This document shows, in pieces, positions 12,309 to 22,639 of a DNA stretch of 64,000 nt (positions are counted from its first letter, which is position 1; each line of letters opens with the position of its first letter). The notes beneath the pieces were generated by a model. That model was not told the origin of the DNA. It did no database searches and saw only the letters and a list, made by a program, of their open reading frames with translations. Made by a program: the position numbers and the translations under genes. The stretch covers positions 7,520,076-7,584,075 of the forward strand of contig CM049309.1 of NCBI GenBank assembly GCA_026874595.1, given 5' to 3'. The stretch comes from Sipunculus nudus (taxonomy: Eukaryota; Annelida; Sipuncula; Golfingiida; Sipunculidae).

Positions 12309-12580
12309 CTTCAGGAAAACGCTTAGATGCAACATTATTCAGATCAACTCGCTTTAAAAAAATCTCTTGTGCCATAAAGTATTAAACTTTTTAACTCGCA
12401 ACCCTCCAGAAATTAAATGTTTTGAACTGTGTGTTTAACCTGCAGAATTTTCTGTTTTATTATTTAATTTATACATGTTGATTTTTTTATGCATAATCAA
12501 TACGTTCTGTGTTATTTTTATGTATTTTTATGTAATGAATTGCAAGTCAGCATAATTCCTGGAACTGAAGGCAAATAAAT
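12307..12580 (+). mobile_element. 3' end fragment of a Rex1/CR1-like retrotransposon
   Basis: It matches the last ~300 bases of the element at 50553-51893: 'cttcaggaaaacgcttagat', then the C-terminal frame segment, then a 3' untranslated part ending 'ctggaactgaaggcaaataaat'. It is 5'-truncated. In unit B the site is empty ('aaaatacgatgtgtgtg' near 49289), so it inserted after the duplication, at the edge of a (TG)n tract. No TTATC tail is present, unlike the longer copy. Confidence 0.75.
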
Positions 12581-14282
12581 CGTGTGTGTGTGTGTATGTG
12601 TGTGTGTGTTGGTAGGAATATGTACGGTTGTTAAACCCCCCTTTCTTGATCAGCCACTGCAACCAACCCGGTAACCTTCGGCAAACTACTAAATCAATTA
12701 GGCCTAAACCACACAAGGTGTTTTATAAAAATGTGGCCTCCGCTCTGACATTCGAGTTTTTGATAACTATATATATATACGTAATCGTATACCTGATAAT
12801 CACTTATAAAGAAACATAAGAATACAAATGAAATTTAAGAGTACAATGGCAAAATCCAATATATACATGCAGGGTTAACGCACATACCCATTTTTTCATT
12901 AATAATGATTAAAGCTCTTGTTTAAACGTGATAAATAGCGTCAGAATTACTTAATTTTATAAATTTATATGAGAGTAGCTTATTTATTAACCGCACAATG
13001 ATACATGTTATCAACTTTATATATCCAGCAGATTGTTTTTTAACACTTATTAATTTAAAAAAATGATAAACTATTTCAGTAACCTAAAGTTATGCATTGC
13101 ATCAGAATTATTCAATATATTTTGAACAGGCTTTCCATTTACATTAGTTCACAATCACATACATGTTACTTGTCGCTTGATGACATTATATATAGAATCT
13201 AAAATATTATACGAGAATCAAAGATCCTTCACATTTATAGGTCAGGAGTTGTGAATCCACGTGCGCTTCACATGCATGACATAGCTTCAGTGCATATAGG
13301 ACGCAATGAGCAGATATATATAGTTTGGTTGGTTCATTTATGCATATATAGTTACCTGAAGGGACCTATTCACATACCATGGGTGTTAATTATACATAAA
13401 ATATAGCGTTTTCTCCTTAGAATATTATGGTATATATATTTGTAACTATTAGTTTCGTTCTAAAACTTCTCCAAAATGAACGAATGGCGTGAAATCATAC
13501 ACATTTAATATCTATTACTTATATGTTATACGGCCCACCTTTAAACTTGCACGATGTGTCCTCAGGAAAATACAGTGCAGACGTTTAAATAATAAATTTT
13601 GATATTCTCATGCATAATTTATGTTGTTTCTGTCAGACACATTGACAGACTCGGGACTGGGTTTTCACATTTTATTTTCGCTTGCCTTTCAATTGTTCAG
13701 TCATCCAGTTACCCCGATGTATAGACAAGAAATGTAGCGCTGGAGCAAGCTATAGGTGGTTTTAGGTTAACCTGTCACTCAAAAAGGGGTCGCCATTTGC
13801 TGGTGTCTTAATTGACAGGTTCGTCAATATTAAATTGATATGCTTAATATAAATTTATTACACATGAAATAGATAATTAATTATATATATATATGTATAT
13901 ATATAGAAGGTAGTGTTACCCTCCGTTGTAAAGTGCTCTATGGCCTACAGACTACAGGCCAGAGCGGTATATATATATATATATATATCACTTTACAGTA
14001 TAAACTAAACTTCATCTAATTCAAATCGGTGAATGGTATTATTATTAAAACGCGTTTTTAGTTGTCACATGTATTGTCATTACAATAGTTATTGTAACTT
14101 AAACTGTTCCATTTTTAGAGCTTTACATTATAGGTAGACGTGAGATATTAAGATCTGATAATGGGATTCTGGGGTCTGCACCACGATCACACTTGGAAAC
14201 GTTTCTCTATTCAGGGCTTCCTGTGTTTAAATATAATTTTGCAACATTTATCAATCTATCCTTATTATATTGTCTATAATAT
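12581..14282. other. duplicated noncoding stretch, no gene seen
   Basis: It matches unit B at about 49290-50552, 51894-52292 and 53430-54110. It begins with (TG)n. The segment 13217-13290 ('gtcaggagttgtgaatccac', 'gtgcgcttcacatgcatgac') is almost identical in both units and is the best conserved noncoding piece. A unit-A-only insert of about 75 bases (13905-13985) contains an inverted repeat, TGGCCT...AGGCCA. No supportable exon. Confidence 0.55.
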
Positions 14283-15872
14283 ATATGGGTATTTCTACAG
14301 AAAACGTCGCATTTCAAGGGTTTTCTTGGTGATTTTTTTTTTAATCTTGATTTTGATATAACAAAACTTAATTTGTAGAAAAATATCGTTAAGCGTTAGA
14401 ATTGTAAAATAATGCAAGTAGTGCACTTTTCAGTTTTCTTTTTTTATGAATAGTCCAGGTAAGGGGAAAATATGAACCTTTTTCTGGACACCGTGACACG
14501 CAGTAACTTGCACATTTCAGAAATTGTTTTGACTAGATTTTTTTGTGATTTTCGATAAAATTAAAATTAATAGCCTTCGATAAAATCAAAACATAAATTT
14601 CAGTTATGAATTTAACAAAAAAAAGTGTGTAAAAAAGAACATATTTTCTTCTTTTTAATTAATTTTTGAAAACAAAAATTGTCTCTATTCCTATTTTTGC
14701 TTCCAGAGGGGTGCTTTTGCAGGGGTTTACCGGACAAAGTACTTTGGTACATCTACCTTCAGAATTTGAGTCGAAATACCTTGATAATTTTTTTAATGTA
14801 AAGAAAATAAAATTTAAACATGGTTTTAAATCCTCTAGGTAACGGTGTTGAGCATAGATAACGGTGTTGAGCATAGGTAACGGAGTCGAGCTTCTGAAGT
14901 AAAAATAACCGTAGTGACTACTTGAATACTAGTATTATGTATATATACAAGCAAATGCCTGTTTGAATAGAAGAAATGCAAATGTTTAAAATATTTAGCC
15001 CAAAATATGTTTCAAATTCTATTTCAATCATTTGGATTTAATACCAAGTTCTCGACACCGTTACCTTGCTCTCGACACCGTTATTTTTCAAGCAGGTAAC
15101 GGTTTCGAGTGGTAACGGTGCTGAGATTTTTTCATCTATTCGTCAGATGCAGGACAAAAAATTACTTCCATACCGTCCCTAAGAGGGCAGCACGTGTTAT
15201 CACTACATGAACAACAAGAGGAAGCCATTTTCGAAGTGTTATATGTGACGGTTAAATTTTCGCAGGTGTAACGGTGTCGAGTCCAAATAAACATACGGTG
15301 ATTTTCTTAACCCTTTAATGATTAACAGAGAACACTGATATGACAGTTACTAAATCTAATTGTGGATTATGTGTACAAAATTTCCCGAACTCTAATAAAC
15401 GCTGCTCCCTGCATCAGCAAAGTGGTTTCTGTTCACGCGCTGCAAGGTCAAAAGGTCAAGTCGGTGCCGAGTATATTTTAAGAGACATACTTTTTATATC
15501 CAACTTTTTGTATTAAAAACAAAACGGTCAGGAAACATCAAGCAAAAATATCATCTTAATAAACTTTCACCGCTGTGACAACGTGGAAAACAAAATCTGT
15601 ATAAATGGAACAGTGGTTACAGAAAAACGCTGTTTTGAATTTAAGATCCGAGAGAAAGGGACAACGGAAATTTAAGGGTATTTAACATTTGCAGCTTTTT
15701 TTCTGTATGTATTTCTGCCCCGATTTAAATTATTTTTATCTCATAATAATGGTTATATCTTTAGCAACAGTTTGAATGGTTATTCATGTCATTTTTAGCA
15801 TTTGCTAATTTCTCATTAACAAATATAGTTTCGGGACATGAAATGCGACATTTTTTGTAGAAATACCCATAT
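14283..15872. mobile_element. non-autonomous DNA transposon with long terminal inverted repeats
   Basis: The left end reads ATATGGGTATTTCTAC, and the reverse complement of the right end reads the same. Similarity continues inward over about 33 bases with a few mismatches ('...GTCGCATTTCA'). The block is absent from unit B (near 54120), where the flanks join directly. The interior has no transposase-like frame. It holds eight copies of a 13-base motif, consensus TAACGGTGTCGAG, at 14840, 14859, 14878, 15097, 15113 and 15269 on this strand and 15051 and 15071 on the other. The superfamily is not assigned; the target duplication is ambiguous because the site is AT-rich. Confidence 0.75.
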
Positions 15873-16262
15873 CTTTTTTATCTGCACCGTCTTCATGTAG
15901 TTCCTTCAAATTTTCTCCGATATGATCTTTAGTTAAGTATACAAATGCTAAATTTAGTTATGAAGAAAGCAGTCCCCTTCGCCTTGACTGCGCAACATTT
16001 TGTCCTGCAGTGACCCCTGAAGTTTACCGCCGGAAGTACAGGCCGAAAAAAATGTAGATGTATTTTTCCATGGGTCAATGAGTTGCATTAACCCCCCCCC
16101 CCCCCCCTTGCACAACAACACGTTACCACACTTCAAATGACATAATAACTGAAAACTTTTTTCTGGGGTGAACCCCTTAAAACCCAAGCCGTCTCCAATG
16201 GAAATGGAGTAAAATGTTTATACATATTTCATGAACGTTCACATAAAACTAATATATTTTTC

Positions 16263-16600
16263 TGGTTGATTTTCTGCTGGCGACCCGGGTACGATTCCCG
16301 GCGTGACAATAAGAGTGGGTTCCCTGGGTTGTAGTTGCCCGTCCAAGGTCGTTGGTTTTCTCCGGGTCCTCCGGTTTCCTTCACCTTTACCGATTATCTA
16401 CGTTCTTTACACAGCGCTTTACCAATAGGCCTACTACCTATATCGAAAATTATAGTTGCTTCTTTAGAAGCGCAAGATATCCGCTGCCTCGGGAGCGTAC
16501 CGATAATCAAGCGAGAACATCCGGGCCATGGAGAATGCCTCGTATTAGTTATTGTAACTATTTGTAGAATCCGAGTAAAATAAATAAAGTTTATATTTAA
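16263..16600 (+). mobile_element. tRNA-type SINE, copy A
   Basis: A pol III B-box-like sequence (ggtacgattcc, 16288-16298) is followed by 'ttggttttctccgggtcct' and 'ccggtttccttcacc', a conserved block familiar from aquatic-animal SINEs. The 3' end is 'aaataaataaagttta'. It predates the duplication, since unit B has the same element at 54506-54722. The 5' edge is uncertain because flanks are duplicated too. No complete tRNA cloverleaf was found. Confidence 0.6.
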
Positions 16601-18930
16601 AATCTTAAAACCAAAGTTACTTCCCAGAGTAATGAAGAAATATTTATATAAATATTTCATAATCGTTCAAACTAAAACAACCTCTGGTAGAACACACACT
16701 TGGTTGTCTTGACAGCTTTGTTCAGTAGTCACCACAACGCCAGATCAACTTATACACATGTACATCTGTATGCGAGCAAGTATATTGGGCAGGGACATAA
16801 TTCGTTTTCGTTTTAACCTGGGGCCAGTCTGTTTGTTACCAGATAAGGTTAAGCAAGAAGCCCATCGCGAGTGCAGGTTTGATAACGAAACAGTCAACAG
16901 TTTTCTTTATATCAACATTACTCATATCCCACAACAAATAAAACATTATAAAATAATTAAATCTGCATTCTAAAGAATAAAAACCTCTGCCTTTCACTTA
17001 TTCGGCCCATATAAGTGACTTTATAATTGAGAATTAATCTTGATCACGTCCCTGAATCCGGAACCACACCAAAAATTTCATTTGATTCAATTCATGATTG
17101 CGCGAGTACTGTTGTAAACAAACAAAAAATACACATGCACATGCACGCATACGAACGGGGTTGAACGCATATCCTCATGGCGGAGGCAAAAGGAGTGGTT
17201 ATTGAGGTAGCCGTCGGTTCAGTCTGTGACAGCGCTTTGCCTGCATGCCTGTCTGTATAAACTATATACAGAGCAGAAAACTGAATATTAGAAAGCATAA
17301 AGAGTACACATACCTCCGCCATCATTGTTTTAATTATCTCGCCGTGCAGGCTATGAAGCAACGGTAATAGAACCATTTAGTAACTCCTCCCCCCCCCCCC
17401 CCCCCCGGTTTGGGTATATTATACTTTATACAATAGCTAAAAGACATAAGTTGTACAGAAAATAAACCAATCACGCAAATTGCATTTCAAGGACCAAACG
17501 CAAATAAATACATCATAACTAAATAGTGACCAGTTGCTTTATTATGTCAATATAAAAATAATATTTATACATGTGCTCTGGTCAAGCTGAGCAAAAAAAA
17601 ATACAAGAAGCAAATGACCGGGCCTTATACACACTAAGGCTTATAAACATATATGAAAACTAGATATTTCTTGGCAACGCAGGTGCCATAGTGTCCCCAG
17701 ACAATTAACCCCCCCCCCCCCCCCCCCACCCAGCAAAATATCCCACATTTACAACTCAGCAAACTATGTGAATGCATGCATTATATTGATGCGGCCGAGC
17801 AGACAAAGTTGTTATCAAAGTAATCAGACGATATATACCTGCAAGCGGCACACCGCATGGAGAATTTATCATGTGGAAATGCATACAGATAACAGATAAC
17901 AATTTTACAATCAAAATAATACTCCTCTATGTTGCCATCACATGCAGCTCTGCAAAACCTTATGGCTTAGAAGTGCTGTCTGATTATACCAGAGGATGTA
18001 ATGGCCATTTTCTACATCTATAAAAACACTGACTGCATGTCTAATCTTTCTGTTGTGTTCACAATACATACTAACCCATTCAAATAAACTCAGACATTCG
18101 GACTTAAAAACAGTGCTGATTTGCAATATCATAGGTATAAATTTTTCGTCGCTCAAGAGCAAGAGAGATCATTATACAATCACATTTCTGCTTAGTATTA
18201 TAATATATATATATACAATCTTCAGATGATCATCTGAAGATTACAAAATGCATGCATGAAAACACGTGTTAATGTGCAACTGATGATTTTCGTAAATTGC
18301 CACCATGTACCAGCACTTAGCATCCCGCTAATAGAGCACTATATTGGATTCGTTCTGCATTCATATATACTATCGGTATATACTAACATTGCAATAATAT
18401 ATATCCTATATATGGAGATCGAAATACAAGAAACGTGAAAAGTATTAACAATGACATCGACCATTAACAAAAATATCTTATATATTCATCTTTACCCGCA
18501 GCTCAGGGTCGGTATTAGGGTGCCTTTCCATACATGCGGGCCCCCGCGCGGGACCCGCGCGGGTCCCGCACGGTTGAAATCCAACAAGTGTGTTAAACAA
18601 ATCCATATCATAATTTCATAAACGAGTATTGCACGAAACGTACGCTGGCTATCCTAAACACCTCTATACATGTTTTCAAAATTACCAGAGGACCCCGTAC
18701 CATTTTTCGAACAAAATATCTTTAAAATAGAACAAAATACAAAAAAAAAATCCGTTTTCTTTCCGACATTGCACCGTTAGTGCAGAAATGTTCAGAAAAA
18801 GTTTCTACCTTCGCGCCAAGCCTTTTTATATAATATTATGAGCGATCTATTCTCCCCAGCTTGCACCCTTGAAGTTTTTCTGGGTAGATTACCTTTAAAC
18901 CCGACTGATCGTGTTCCCCACGTGAACACA
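16601..18930. other. intergenic, downstream of ZIP copy A
   Basis: Noncoding; matches 54723-56810 with many indels, and no open frame survives in both copies. Poly-C tracts lie at 17390-17406 and about 17710-17727. A perfect 26-base palindrome lies at 18217-18242 and a GC-rich insert at about 18516-18595. None of these is present at the corresponding place in unit B except a shorter poly-C. Confidence 0.6.
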
Positions 18931-20040
18931 TCAGCTTGGTAATAGCATATTAAAGACTGATATTACGCCGTATCCGATAACTGAGGATAAAACGCGCAGC
19001 CAGTCATGGTTTTCCCCCAGCTCACGGTTCAGCACCTCAAAAAACGTGACGTAGAAGAAAGTCCCTGTAGACACCCCCTGAAGTATTGCTTGAGCAGCCA
19101 ATGATCCTACCGTGCTCTCCCGAACTGAGGTAATGGCCGTTCCTATACCCACTCCTACTGGGCATATCACGGCAAATATCATCACAGAAAGCCCGGTGAC
19201 CCGAACACCGGCGCCGCTACGCAACAGTTGTAAACCAAGACTCAGAGAGATGACGGACTTGTGGATGCTGATGGCGGTGAGCAGCTCCCAGACTGCCGAG
19301 TTAGTGTCCTCCAGGCCGATGGCGAGTCCTTCAAACAGAGTATGTAACGATAACGCAAACAGTAACATCAAAGAGCGGAGGGTGTGCAGCTTGGGGGAGT
19401 GCACGTCTTCTAGAACACAGACCGCCTCATGTTCCTTCTTTTGTGAGCCGTTTACGTCTCCACCAGAGAAAACTACATCCGGCTCAGTTATATCGTCTCT
19501 GAAACTGTTTTTCCTGAGTACATTATGTACTGACCGATCATTTTCTCCTGTTAGTCTGTTATATCCATCAGCGCCATAGTTTGGTTTTGTCCCCGCGTTT
19601 TTATGGAGAGGCGTGCGTTCGTTCACATGTTCATCTTGATAGCTGAAGGTAGCCTGGGGCTGCGTCCTTGACCTTTTCTCTCGATGGGAGGACTGCCTCG
19701 GAGAAAGCTTCACAACACTGTGTTCTATGATGAGAATAATAAAGAAACCAATCCCGGTGACGAATTCTGCCACAGAGAACTCCGACGTAATGCCAAGCCG
19801 GTGTAACAGGTTATCAAACAGTTCTCGTGTGTCGGCCAACTGGTGTAACAGAGTTGTTCCGAGGAAAACACCTCCAGCGAAACAATTCAGACATCCGAAG
19901 AGAAAACCTGTTGTGCTCCCACCGGCATCGTTAGACCTTAGCCCGAGAATCCCTCTGAATATAGTGGGAATCAGACCAAAAACACAGGTCAAAAGTAGCA
20001 ACAAACAAGCAGCTAATAACTTGACAAACCACAGCTCCAT
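18931..20040 (-). CDS. ZIP-family zinc transporter (SLC39A1/2/3-like), copy A
   Basis: A membrane importer expected to move Zn2+ (possibly other divalent metals) into the cytosol. The frame starts at ATG on the complement of 20040; an in-frame TGA lies eight codons upstream, and the context (gtcATGG) is favourable. The product is 369 residues with eight predicted membrane segments: about 6-28, 45-66, 91-110, 220-243, 252-273, 281-304, 311-335, 347-367. Segment 4 holds the ZIP signature HTLFEGLAIGLE (233-244), with metal-site residues His233 and Glu237. Segment 5 has His260 in HKSVISLSLG. The cytoplasmic loop (111-216) lacks the His-rich run common in the family and is Arg/Lys/Asp-rich. Length and layout fit ZIP subfamily II. 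The coding region is a single exon. Copy B differs at 16 residues and no indels. Which ZIP1/2/3 member it matches is not decided. Confidence 0.93.
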   Translation of the reverse strand: MELWFVKLLAACLLLLLTCVFGLIPTIFRGILGLRSNDAGGSTTGFLFGCLNCFAGGVFLGTTLLHQLADTRELFDNLLHRLGITSEFSVAEFVTGIGFFIILIIEHSVVKLSPRQSSHREKRSRTQPQATFSYQDEHVNERTPLHKNAGTKPNYGADGYNRLTGENDRSVHNVLRKNSFRDDITEPDVVFSGGDVNGSQKKEHEAVCVLEDVHSPKLHTLRSLMLLFALSLHTLFEGLAIGLEDTNSAVWELLTAISIHKSVISLSLGLQLLRSGAGVRVTGLSVMIFAVICPVGVGIGTAITSVRESTVGSLAAQAILQGVSTGTFFYVTFFEVLNRELGENHDWLRVLSSVIGYGVISVFNMLLPS

Positions 20041-22490
20041 GACCACTTCGTCAATCCTTCACGTTGCTGTGTTTGGTTTACTCACTGACTACGTATGATC
20101 ATGTGTTGTCTTTCCCTCATACTGTGAAGGACACACAGATAATGTTTGCATATCGGCTCAGTGGTCTCAGGGTCCGGTTCACAAGTGCACTTCGTATAGC
20201 GCTGGACGATGACCCCCTTAGAGCCCTTTGTGATCTCAGGCGCTTCACGTACCATGTGAAGCAGGCCGGCATTAGTAATGCTGTCACGTGGCTTCACGAC
20301 TCATCGTCAGTGGAATTCAAATGTTACCTGTCAAGGTTGTATCATGACAAAGCACATACTACAAATCTCCGTGTACAAATGTGATACCGTTTTAATACCT
20401 ATCCATCATGGAATCAAATATACATAACTTCAAGTGCATATACATATGTAACCAAACTTAAATTACAGTCCAATACAAGAACACTGAACATCGAGTATGA
20501 ATATCACAACCTGCACTATACACAGATACATGGACATATAATATCACTCACTCCTTATAATTTGTTGTGTAATTTCAAACTCGAGATTCCGCACCTACAG
20601 AATTAGGTAATTTTAGTTTTCTGCGACTCAAGTTCCACCAATTAACCTGATACAATGTGAATACAGTGACCGCATTGGATTACTGATCATCGTTGAGATA
20701 ACAGGACGCCTCTACCATTTGTGCAGTTTTAAGTAGCCATGATTTCCCAATCAATCGTGTTTCCAAACGTTCTAAATGCCCTGATTATTTGATATACCAT
20801 ATATAGTGATATTTTCAGATACACATTGCTTTGTATATGTTTACTGATATTATGCCTTTAACTGTGTCGACTTTAAAATAGGGTGACATGAATGATCTTT
20901 AACGGCGGTCACAAGGGTCAAATAAGTGCTTCATGAACGTCGCCAGATTAAGATCGGTATCAAGACTTTAAATCTCTTAATTGAGGCCCACTGGCTCCCT
21001 ATCTCTCCGACCCGACCCCTCTCCAGGCTCCTCAGGCGGTATTTGGGTTAACCTGCAATCACTGATGAGCTCTGCGCATCTAACATGTTACGTAAGCTGA
21101 CTTTTATACCCCTGTCCCCGGGCCTCTGACCTCGACACCTTTGGACAAAGACAATAATGACCGATCAGTAATAATTGGATGTACTTGAGCTCATAATTTT
21201 TTTACATAATATAACCACGGGCCCACTTTAGTGTATGTGGCTTTTAAGAAAATATTAGGTATCTACTTTAACTGGAGTCACGGCTTCTGCGAAGAAAATG
21301 TTAAAATAAGATAGGAGTCGGGCTGTCCTTTATAGTTGCCACCTTTACGTTCAGAAATGTCTGCTGAAAGTTATAGATTTAACATATCATTACATATCAG
21401 TCCATTTTTCTGCATGTCACTTCGAATATGCCTCTATAGCTTTATCAAAAGTGATTTAATTACTTGTTCATCGTTGAATGGAATAATAATTTGCACATAC
21501 ATTATATAATTATATTTATATTTTAAACATCACACTGTATATCCAGTTGTACATTAATAGGTTTGTCCCAAATAATGAGTGGTTTAGTACTCAATCTTTT
21601 GATCGGTTAAAATAGCAAGAGTTGCTAGAAGAGGTGAACAGATATACATTCTGATGTAAAAACCAGTTCCTGAACAAACAAATTTCGGCTCAAGTGTTAT
21701 TGTTAGTTTCCTTAACTAATCTCATTTTCTTATAGCGGATACATGGATCCCTTCATATATCTTATTTTTTATAATTATATATTAAATTATTAAATATTTG
21801 TTATATTTATTCCAAACACGGTAGACGGTGCTGCAATACACCTGCGCAGTTTATGTCAGATGGCGCTGCTATGGCCCGTTCGCAAGATAATGTCAAGTTT
21901 TTATGGATTCAGGCGAAAATGTGGGCCCCCCCCCCCTCGGACACACTTGGCATCGTTCCCGGCATGGCTACAAATGAGTTGCCTGCAAACGGTTGAGTGC
22001 CACTATCCGCAGTTACTATATAGAATTTAAGTCCCCTTAACTAATTGTTAGTGATATAAAGAGAGTGAACCAGTAATTTACCAACACAAATCAGTTATCG
22101 GGATGAGGAAAAATATCTCAACTAGACAATCAGAGACAGCAGGCCCTAGCCCTACTGCCATTTGGATAGTGAAGCGTGAACTGCAATTTAATATTTTTAA
22201 AATTCCTGAATCTGAATAGCGGACCATCTTGGCGAGGACTGAGACACTACAGAGCTGCGCCTTGTGTCAAATTTCCAAGCTTTAATTTTTTTTATTTGCA
22301 GACCAGTACAGACAGACAGACATATATACGGGAAGAAACGGATGGACATGGAGACTCGATAGTCATTCCATCGCCCCGAGGTGTCGGTCAAGGTAAATAA
22401 AGACCAGTGAATAGAATGAAGTAGGTAGTGCCATCTATCGGACAATAATGTGATCACAAAATGATCTTTTCAAATTTTGTTCAGTGATGC
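20041..22490. promoter_or_regulatory. upstream region of ZIP copy A
   Basis: The first ~350 bases are very similar to 57921-58260, as expected for 5' untranslated and promoter sequence. I see no clear TATA box and no full metal-response core (TGCRCNC). Further conserved blocks follow at 20800-21160 and 21800-22450; the latter has two 'agatggcgctg'-type repeats. Poly-C at 21927-21936. No coding exon supported. Confidence 0.4.
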
Positions 22491-22639
22491 AAACCAGAAT
22501 GAGGCGCGGGGGCATTCAGGTTTTCGATGATCTTTGACTGGTTACTATTGTTGGACGTTTGAATAAATGTTTGATGTGAGGAAGACATGAAAGATGAATT
22601 AAATGTACGTTTTAAAGCAAGGAAACAGTTCCTGTAGAA

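Larger units (their letters stand above)
1436..22490 (+). repeat. segmental duplication, unit A
   Basis: This segment matches 25483-60045 in the same orientation. Landmarks appear in the same order in both: the 'ctgtcaaa...atttcaagga' block (1470/25515), a 30-bp minisatellite (2000/31230), the GGTTCTT cluster (3779/45855), the small three-exon gene (10160/46841), the SINE (16263/54506), the ZIP gene (18931/56811), and the 'gccatctatcggaca' block (22431/59980). Edges are estimated by eye from where similarity fades. Insertions present in one copy only explain most of the length difference. Confidence 0.93.

Noticed and set aside
16281-16350. A functional tRNA gene at the B-box
   Set aside because: Only the B-box is convincing; no acceptor stem or anticodon arm folds around it, and the context is a SINE.
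17388-17406. Poly-C tracts as regulatory sites
   Set aside because: They occur at many unrelated places and vary in length between the two units, as expected of slippage-prone homopolymers.
20046-20046. ZIP start two codons upstream (GTG)
   Set aside because: The upstream codon is GTG; the first ATG is at 20040, and the same holds for copy B (57920). The two extra residues are not part of the protein.
19112-20098. Plus-strand open frames of 155 and 123 codons over ZIP copy A (and their equivalents at 56992-57975)
   Set aside because: They are antisense shadows of the ZIP coding region; no membrane or other domain features, and their codon pattern follows the minus-strand gene.
22197-22457. 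86-codon minus-strand frame at the end of unit A
   Set aside because: Unit B has frame-breaking indels here.
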